Shown here: positions 56,590 to 64,000 of the stretch, in pieces | Layout of the letters: each line of letters opens with the position of its first letter | Position numbering within the stretch: position 1 is the first letter of the stretch | Assembly (NCBI GenBank): GCA_948567375.1 | Contig: OX419760.1 | Location: 51,956,001 to 52,020,000, forward strand | Source: Lunularia cruciata | Lineage: Eukaryota > Streptophyta > Marchantiopsida > Lunulariales > Lunulariaceae | Length of the DNA stretch: 64,000 nt | Direction: 5' to 3' | Program-made: the position numbers and the translations under genes | Notes under the pieces: model-generated | The model's input: the letters and a program-made list of their open reading frames with translations, nothing else | The model's database searches: none | What the model was told of the DNA's origin: nothing

Positions 56590-57660
56590 AGCCTGCCATA
56601 CCCCAAAGTGATCTGCACTTATCTACTCAAAAGAATATGAGGGAATGATTCTGCAAACATTCCACAATCCAGCTCTTCTGCTGAGTACCCCTCCTCATTG
56701 TGGACTATCTCATGGCACTCTTCTGAGCTGTAAGCTGAACTCCCTGATTTTTTATTTTTTATTGGTTGAGTTCTCTTGCTTACCTTCTTCAACTCTTGTT
56801 CTCTCCTTTCTCATCTCTTGGGACATAAAGGTACAATATGACCTTTCTCATGACAGAAATAACAAGTTCTGTCATCAACACTACTAACCCCTTTACCAGA
56901 TTTACTCACTTTGGTTTGCTATGGTTTGCTCACTCTTCCATATGGCACTCTTCTTGAACAAGAAGAAGCACTGAACAGAGCAGCATCTCCTTGCTCATTT
57001 AACTTCAGCCCTTTGTCCTCTCGGTGTCTACTAAACACCAGCAATTTGTGTAACACATAACCCCATGTGATAGTTTCAACTCACAAAACTTGCAGAGCTA
57101 CTAGGACAAAGTCATAGCTTGAAGAAGACTATCTAAGAGATAATTGATCTCATACTTCCCGGTAAGTATAACCCCATCCTCCTGGATACTCTTGAAGAGT
57201 TTCTGTAATCTTGATAAATAATAAGTGAAATCTTCACCATCGCGCTCTCCAACTTCTCAACAATGTAATAACTCTTGATTTTTTTCCAAATCTCCCAACT
57301 CCAAGCATAAGTATCTACTAGGTCTCTAGTTGGCTCTTCTATAGCCCTTGGCAGAAACCTCCTAGTAGTAGTGTGCTTGACTTTCTCTTCCTTGTTGGTC
57401 TATAGCTCATCTATATCAAGAGCTTCTAATGCAAACTCTAGACAGTCATAACTGTCTAAGATAGACTTCACATCCAAAGCCCAAGCTTTGTAATTAGTTT
57501 TTCCCATATTCTCTATCTCATAGAGTTCTCCTGTCAACCCCAGTGGTGACTATGGGCCCATAACCTTATGAGAACCTTTGTTCATGCTCTTTGAATTAGA
57601 TTGTCTATTCTCAATCATTTTGATTTTTGATGTACCAGACATCCTAGCACTCAACTTTCC
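56590..57660 (-). mobile_element. Ty1/copia gag remnant with zinc knuckle
   Basis: Minus strand reads 'GELYEIENMGKTNYKAWALD' (copia gag opening block), 'RAIEEPTRDLVDTYAWSWEI' and 'SYYIVEKLESAMVKISLI'. At about 56840-56880 it reads the CCHC knuckle 'CYFCHEKGHIVPLC'. Frames are broken. The combination identifies copia gag (UBN2-type). Protease and pol are not found downstream. Confidence 0.8.
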
Positions 57661-58246
57661 TAGTCTCACCAACACTCCTTATTGCACATAACAATACTCA
57701 ATTCTCTCTTAGCTTTCAAAGATAATACAACCAGTTCACTCATATAACATTAATAGCTTCCAATATTAAGATATCACCGAACATTCTTGAGATGATATTA
57801 GACAACTCGGTATTTAACGAAATGAAAAAAGGAAATGTTAGGAATCAATCTAGTAGAAAAACTCTTGAATGGAATTATATAGATGCAGAGATCGGTAGGG
57901 TGTATTGAAAGGTGTGTTACCGTATTGCTCATATGACTCGTGTAGCATATGGAACTCATGTGAAGCGTATGTATGAACCATAACTTGTGTGAAAAATAAT
58001 TAGCATAACTCATTATAATTCTAACAAGATTTCATATTTCACAAGAGCCCACATCTTCTGCCACTTCTTTAGCTTTGAGCACTTTATCAACAAGGGTTGA
58101 GGGGCCTTTATGCTCTCGTGGAAACCGAACCCGAGACTCATATACCTACCAGATCCGAAGCATATAATTGACAGGGTTCTCCTCGTTGTTAGCCCACCGG
58201 TATAGGAGCTACATCTTCGTCGAAGTGTAGACAAGGTCTAATCAAT
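57661..58246. other. Unassigned
   Basis: May include the copia leader or LTR, but no paired repeat exists in the window. No gene recognised. Confidence 0.3.
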
Positions 58247-58380
58247 TATACATGAAAACTATAAAAAGGCGACCGCGTAGGAAAATGAAGGATGGGAAGA
58301 CCCCATCAAACCGTACAAGGGAGAGAAAAGAAAGGTAACATGGGGCTAAGCCCCAATAGAGTCTGTGTATACATGAAAAC
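58247..58380 (-). mobile_element. RLE-element 3'-tail copy with 13-bp target duplication
   Basis: TATACATGAAAAC at 58247-58259 and 58368-58380 flanks a 108-bp body. On the minus strand the body reads CACAGACTCTATTGGGG, hairpin 1, hairpin 2 (GATGGGGTCTTCCCATC, perfect) and CTACGCGGTCGCCTTTTTATA. It is the closest short copy to the full element. It lies inside the SERAC1-like reading frame and ends it with the element's own stop codon. Confidence 0.95.
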
Positions 58381-59480
58381 CAGATTTGAAGTCATCTGTC
58401 AAACTGAAACAAGGTCGCGAGTGACCGTACTTTTTCTCACATGCTGCCCGTGATTGGAAGAGCCTTACCGTTTTCTTGAGCGGATACAGCGCGTACGTCC
58501 TGCATCTTGAGTACCGTTCATGCGGTGTCTGGTTTTTGTAGGCAGTGATACGCTGATTCACCCTTCCCATCTCCTTGTCCAGCACTTCATTAGGTTAAGC
58601 CCTAAATGCTGGCTGCTTTTGGGGATGTTGCTGCGAGCTTTTCAATCGCCCTAGACCCGCTATGCGGTGTTGCATAGAAGAAAACCCTGCTCAACTTGGC
58701 CAGGAATTTGTCCAGTTTGTCCTTAATCTCGATAGAAATCTCCGTCGACGCTTGCGCATCCACAGCCAGAACAAATTGCTTGATCAATATTCCGCCGAGG
58801 CCGTGTCCAACCAGAAAAATGGGGATATTTTCACCTCCCTTACCCAGAGCGACATCTTCATCCAGAATGAGATCTCAGAAAAAATACCTCGCCAAAAGAT
58901 AATCTTCGGTCTCTTCGTCTCCTGTGTCTGTACAAACTTCCATGCTGCCATTGTACGACAAGGCTAGCACACGAATTTTGCATGGGACCTCTTCTTCCTC
59001 GCCATTAGCCTTCACGTTTAACAACTTTGAAGCAAAGTTACAGGCCAGCATTCCTCGCTGTCTTTCATTTTCCATGTTCTCCAAAAGGCATAATCGTTGT
59101 CATCCTCGCCGGAGATGAATCCATGGAAAAGTACAACCACCGCGTCGGGTTTCCTCTCTGGTAGAAGTTCATACACAGAATCGTTCAACTTCTGCGAGGA
59201 CAGGTTCTCAGACGTTAATGTTCAAAACCCCGTCCAACGATATGGAACAAATGAGTTATATCTGTTGAACAACTTCAATCCATAATACTTTATAGTAAGG
59301 TACATGTAAGGTTAATTTCGATGCATGTACCTTGAATTTATCTGTCTCCGCTTTCAACCTCTTCGTCCTCTCCAATTTTTCTGAAGAGACGCCGTCGGAT
59401 CTGGACATATTGAAGTATCTAAGAGGAGACTTCAGGATTTCGGTGAAAGAGCTGAAAGCTCCCAGTATGGCCTCCACCAT
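58381..59480 (-). pseudogene. SERAC1-like alpha/beta-hydrolase pseudogene
   Basis: Minus strand from ATG 59480: exon 1 'MVEAILGAFSSFTEILKSPL', a probable AAG|GTACATGC donor, then 'YGLKLFNRYNSFVPYRW', 'PDAVVVLFHGFISGEDDND' (about 59130), 'CKIRVLALSYNGSMEV', 'ENIPIFLVGHGLGGILIKQF' (about 58800) and 'RVFFYATPHSGSRAIEKLA' (about 58660). 'HGF', 'VGH.LGG' and 'FFYATPH.GS' define the SERAC1/PGAP1-like hydrolases common in plants. The nucleophile position of G-H-S-L-G reads Gly (GGC, 58800-58802). Stops occur at 59222-59224 and 58875-58877, with a frameshift near 59055. The C-terminal frame (58585-58381, 'ERYSRCRTYALYPL') runs into the RLE tail. Not functional as a hydrolase. Confidence 0.78.
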
Positions 59481-61309
59481 GTTCCTCTGTTATGACAGTT
59501 TCTCCTTGTCAAGATGCAAGAAAAACTCATAGTAAAGGCGATCCTTGGCCAAGTTCGATCACTGTCTTCGAACTCGGATCCTTACCCCAAACAGCTCAAT
59601 ATTCTGCAGTTAGTTGCAAAATGTGTTCTTCAAGACAAGAATTCAGGTAATGAATGAGGATAGCGCTCTGATTCCACGGTTGTAAACTTACAAGATATGG
59701 CTTTGATAAAACGTGTAAGTCAGCATCAAACGATCGTCTGCACCACCGAAGACTTTCACGACAGCCCGGCGAGTTACCGAGGAATAAAGTTTTCCAGTGA
59801 ACTTCTGTCTAGAATGTGGACAGCGTCCAGTGAACTTCTGTTTAGAATGTGGACAGCGTGACGCAGTCAATGGAGAGACCCGATGAAGGAAACTCCCGTA
59901 ATTATATATAAGCTAAGACTCAGGCTCACTAAGCTAAGTTGTATGTTGTTTATACGAGTTGGTAGAAAAGAATTAACTAGGAGCCCATGTCGTAAGTTTT
60001 GGGGCCCCAGTGGCTCAGTGTGTGCAGTTTGTATTGGGTCTGTGACTTAATTATTTTTGCTCTGTACAGAAAAAACTACCTTTTAGAAAGGAGGTGTGAA
60101 CATATCGTCTGACAATCACTTTAGAGTGTACAGTAAGAAGTGGGTCCGCGTCAGGGACAAAGTGAGTCAGAGACAGTGCGCTGAACCAGGCATAGCGAAT
60201 TGGTACATCGGAATGCTCATTATTATGTGTTCGGGTAGGATCCAGTCACGCGCCTCCCTATTAGTATTGCCATCAAAAACTAGATGGGTGCAAAATTCAA
60301 TAGATTGGACCGGATCTATCTATTGTTTAGCTGAATAATACCCACACAGTGAAGTGGTAACAAAATGCCACCATACTTCCCGCTCACTTTTGCCATACTG
60401 TCTCAAAAGGATTGGTGGACTACATCTGGTGCTAGAGTCTTAATGATTCATGACTTATGCAAGATACAACTGCACCATTAATGCACACTTAGGACCAGAT
60501 TCTGCACGTGCAGCTTTACGGTGATGCATATACTGCAGTGATCTGATCCTCGTGCACAACGGTGAGCACATTACTGACTTCGAATATTCAGAGCAACCAC
60601 GTATGTACATGCCCCAAAGTTATTCCATGGAATTATCAGTCACATACCACTGGAAAAGTTTCGAAGAAGATTACACCTTATACTATTACCACTGCAGACG
60701 AGCAAACTTCTATTAGATTAGTCTCATATTTGCAAGTTGGTCCATGTGTCCACTAATCGAACGAAAGTCATTCGGTGAATCCACTAAATTGAATTCGAAT
60801 ATAGTGTCGACATAACTATAACTATGAATTTCAAAAACGTAACACCGTTTTGTTTTATCAAATTCGTCGGATGATAACCTCATCAGGACCGGAGAACTTC
60901 ATTCTCCAATCTTGGATTCCATTGATAGGTCTACCATCAAATTTCCAGACCGATGCTTCAAATATATCCACAAAGTCAAAATGCACTAGAACACGACCTT
61001 CTTGTCTGGATGAAGGAAAAAAGACACCGTCAGATTTTATGCAATCCTGCAGAAAGCTACTTCTGCAGGATTAAGTGAATAGCAATTTACACTGCTGGCT
61101 ACGATTGATGTCTACTATCACCCGCGGAAGAGGGTTTGAATTGTCTGGAATCAGCGTGCTAATCAGTCATAGAACATAATGTCAAAGTTATTCGTTATTC
61201 TTTGTATTCTTCCACAAAGTTAAATTACTCTATTGTACGGTCCTGCACCGCGTTGAAAAGCAAACAATTCAGCTCCAGTAGTAAATAGACTTCAGACAAG
61301 TCTACATGC

Positions 61310-61465
61310 ACAGGCAGAGGAGTGTGCGAACCCGGAAACTCCAGTTCTTTACTCCCGTAGTGTAATTGACTTCAAGGCCATTGCACCTGTCTCCCCGAAA
61401 GAGCGTCACCGGAGCTCCTGGATCAAACTCCTCTTCCAACTCGCCAGCAAGCGAGGCCTAGTTCA
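61310..61465 (-). other. Conserved exon-like module, copy 2
   Basis: Minus strand is open and reads 'LASLAGELEEEFDPGAPVTL', then 'NGLEVNYTTGVKNWSFRVRT'. It is nearly the same peptide as copy 1. Function unknown. Confidence 0.4.
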
Positions 61466-61834
61466 AGACTCCCAAGATTGCTATACCAAGTTGGTTGCAC
61501 TGTATGTGTCCTCAGTTCGTAGCTTCATCTTCTCGCCGAATATCGGACGATGCCGTTGATAGTTTAATCTTTTTGCCTCCGGTTTAAGAAGGTAAGACTC
61601 TGGTGGCGGACTGATGAACATGAACAAGTGAAAAGGATGTTTAGAAATAAGAAGACGCTCTCACAACGAGAATCCGGCACATATTCTAGACATGGAAATA
61701 ATATATTAGGGAAACGTTTCCTTAGTCTGATTCACAGAAAGTGGCTATCAAAGTTTAGAAACAGTTGGATTTGTATCGTTTGGAAAATAAGAATGAATAG
61801 TAGAAAGAAAAAAATAAAACGTTACAAATAACAA

Positions 61835-62230
61835 GAAATTTTTATATATTTATAATTTTTATTATATTTAATGTATTTTAAAATATATTTTTTTAATTGT
61901 GATAATAATTATATTTTTTTAATAATTTTATATTAAAATTTATATATATTTTCTTATATATATAATATTTTTTTATTTAAATAAATTATTTATAAAATTA
62001 ATTTATTCATAAAATCGTTTTTTAATATATATTTTTATAATTTATGAAAAAAATATTATATCAAATATTTATATGTTAAAAAATAACCATTTTTATTTAA
62101 AAAATATTATCATTAATTTTATTTTTATATATTTTAAAAAATTCAATTTATAAAATAATTATATATAAATTAAAATTTTTCATCTCACAAAAATAACATT
62201 CATTTCTCATATTTATAATTAAGATTACAT
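61835..62230. other. AT-saturated patch
   Basis: Almost 400 bp with hardly any G or C. It aligns to the ordinary sequence at 19925-20300 in copy 1. Most differences at aligned positions are C to T or G to A in this copy. Sequence on both sides is of normal composition. Confidence 0.8.
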
Positions 62231-62320
62231 ATTTTCTTTGAGACTAAAAGATTCTTCTTTCCAAAACTGACGCACCACCGAACTAGTTACTCTCTCGCGT
62301 TAAATGGTTCTAAACATAAC

Positions 62321-63009
62321 CATTCAATGTTGGATACTCCTAACCACCACCTTATTGGCTTGGGAGTAGCTATTTTTAAGCGCAGAAAACGAGATATCTC
62401 GGTTCGTTGTTCACTCTGTCGTAGCTTACTCCGATTGCTCAGCATATCGAGATGGACCCGTCGTCCTGATGTGTGGAACCAGGAAATGCCCCAAGGTTTT
62501 TCTCGCACAGAAAAAGGACCGATCATGTAACGGAATAACAACATGACACTGTAATATTATAGATTCAATCATTCGTTTTCTTCGGGATATTTATATTTAG
62601 TACTTGTCGATCAAACGCTTCAATTTGTGTTACTCAATCTGGTCATTATCCACTTCGAGTTGTGATTCTCAGTTTCAGAGTTCCTAGCTGTTGAAATTGT
62701 ACTTGCGTGAATCTTATAAGATAAGTTTGTTCAGCTTCTGTCTGGCGGCACCTACCACCTCTTCCGCGTTAGATTTTATTGCCTCGTTTCAACAGGTCAG
62801 CATCTCAGTTGAGGCTGCTTAATCTCCCTTCACCTGAACTTGAAGAGAGCACCCTATCCCCCACATTATAATACACAATGATCATTCGTGTGTACATAGA
62901 ACCAAAACTAAGTTTGAACGACATGTTAACCAAAAGTAGACTAAAGAGTTAGATTCCCTTGGTTAAAATCACACTGTAATATTTCAATCCTGTATATGTG
63001 AAATGAGAC
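62321..63009. other. No recognisable gene
   Basis: The pair of overlapping frames at 62287-62544 (minus) and 62327-62530 (plus) shows no recognisable motif. The rest has short frames only. Confidence 0.35.
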
Positions 63010-63285
63010 ACGAGAGTTCAGATCGACGCAAATCAAGACGTGCAAATCTAACTGAATAATTAATGGTATGTAAATCTAAACAGCTCGGAATTGTTCCAAA
63101 ACACGTGCACATGTCACAATGTAGAATTGATAGTGGCATGTAAGGTGAATATTGCATTCGAAGATCTTTACAAAATATTTAACACAAAAGCATTCATTCT
63201 AGAATGCTAAGCTTTGGCACACTAGAGGAACTTCGTGTTAGCTCCTCGTAAAGGGAAAGAGCGGAGTGTCACAGAACGGGATAGT
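63010..63285. repeat. Duplicated segment (partner 55560-55890)
   Basis: See partner. It precedes the broken coding-like frame at 63351-63960. Confidence 0.8.
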
Positions 63286-63350
63286 GTATGTCATATTATA
63301 CTCATCGAGTCTTAAAACACTGAAGCAACAGACTGCCATAGTAAGCCTGC

Positions 63351-63962
63351 ATGGAAGCACAAACGACTTCATCAGTGCCCACGAACTGCCGGTATCCCGG
63401 CGTATCGAATTTCTGGTTTGTTGAGTGCCAGGACTTACTTGCCTGTGTCCATAAAAGTGCCCCTTTAGGCTTGTCTTTGAAGCCCTTGTCGGACAATGGA
63501 AGATGTCGAGAACAAAGCATAGTGGTACGAAGAGACGTGAAGTTTGAAATACTTGCAAGTGCAGCACTCAAGGAGGCTAGGTGAGAACACACCTTGCTTA
63601 TTCTTGAAAGGAAGTTGTTAGTACTCGAAGAATACAAGCAAGAAGCGAAATCATCCAAAGCGATATGCATCCTATCAAAGAACGAGTGCATTAGTTACAG
63701 AGAGATCACAGCATTAGAAACACAGGAGACGTAATTCATGGCGATTGAACTGCTGAAACGAGGAACTACGACTGGAGGGAAAGCAGTAAGACGAATGCTG
63801 CTCGGGTCTGTAGCCGATACACTAAAAACAATCGCAGAGTCGCGACGCCGAGAAAATATGTGCGAGGGCCAAGTAAGAAACATATGGTCCATGCATGGTA
63901 AACGGGAAGAAGGGGCACGAAGAAAGTGTCATCAAAAGGAGAATATACCCTGTAGAATATAA
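63351..63962 (+). pseudogene. Broken 200-codon frame, family unknown
   Basis: A single plus-strand frame runs 63351-63962 with only two stops (TGA 63582-63584, TAA 63729-63731). It reads coding-like throughout: 'DLLACVHKSAPLGLSL', 'ERKLLVLEEYKQEAKSSK', 'MAIELLKRGTTTGGKAVRRM' and 'GSVADTLKTIAESRRRENM'. The first stop overlaps GTGAG, a possible splice donor. The opposite strand is also open at 63302-63691, so strand choice is uncertain. No family recognised. Confidence 0.35.
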
Positions 63963-64000
63963 GGAGAACAATAAACGAAGTACATTATTGTAAAAATACG

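Larger units (their letters stand above)
59281..62320. repeat. Segmental duplication, copy 2 (partner 16552-20460)
   Basis: Same orientation and order as copy 1. It holds exon 1 and upstream region of the SERAC1-like gene, the 61.25-61.55 kb module and the AT-saturated end. Because it runs on into the hydrolase, this copy is the more complete locus. Confidence 0.9.

Noticed and set aside
1-64000. tRNA, rRNA or other structured RNA genes
   Set aside because: No cloverleaf with B-box-like sequence or rRNA core word was recognised by eye. A covariance-model search would be needed to exclude them.

Overview
This window looks like nuclear DNA of a land plant with a large, repeat-rich genome. The evidence is the mix of decayed Ty3 chromoviruses (integrase plus chromodomain), a Tat/Athila-like Ty3 element, Ty1/copia fragments, a LINE, a DDE transposon, and remnants of a type II metacaspase and a SERAC1-like hydrolase. 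No prokaryotic operons, rRNA or tRNA genes are visible. I cannot name the species. An intact non-LTR retrotransposon with a restriction-like endonuclease (RLE) would be unexpected in a flowering plant as far as I know, so a bryophyte, lycophyte, fern or gymnosperm is more likely (inference).

Layout. 1-5 kb: a broken LINE (minus), then the integrase/chromodomain end and LTR of a chromovirus (plus), then the 3' end of a second LTR element. 7-16 kb: a decayed Tat-like Ty3 element on the minus strand (RT, RNase H, integrase, an extra coiled-coil reading frame, then long purine-rich tandem arrays and a probable LTR). 16.5-20.4 kb: a host-derived segment duplicated at 59.3-62.3 kb. 20.5-22.4 kb: another copy of the coiled-coil frame ending at a polypurine tract and LTR. 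22.8-32 kb: nested chromoviruses on both strands. 34-38.5 kb: tail fragments of the RLE element and a decayed DDE transposon. 39.87-43.26 kb: a full-length RLE non-LTR retrotransposon with an uninterrupted 1055-codon frame and a perfect 13-bp target-site duplication. 45-64 kb: decayed host gene families (metacaspase, SERAC1-like hydrolase, unknown modules) mixed with copia and Ty3 pieces.

The most interesting system is the RLE retrotransposon and its short copies. The full element ends in a compact tail with two perfect hairpins, one of which contains the stop codon. At least six further pieces of the 3' end lie elsewhere in the window. Three insertions (15.5, 34.2 and 58.3 kb) have clear target-site duplications of 27, 11 and 13 bp at unrelated sites, and one lies inside each of a Ty3 RT gene and a SERAC1-like pseudogene. 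The family has therefore been moving recently and is not confined to one site, unlike classical R2.

The only protein-coding gene I consider intact is that of the RLE element. Everything else coding-like is broken by stops, frameshifts or insertions. All alignments were done by eye; identities are not quantified.
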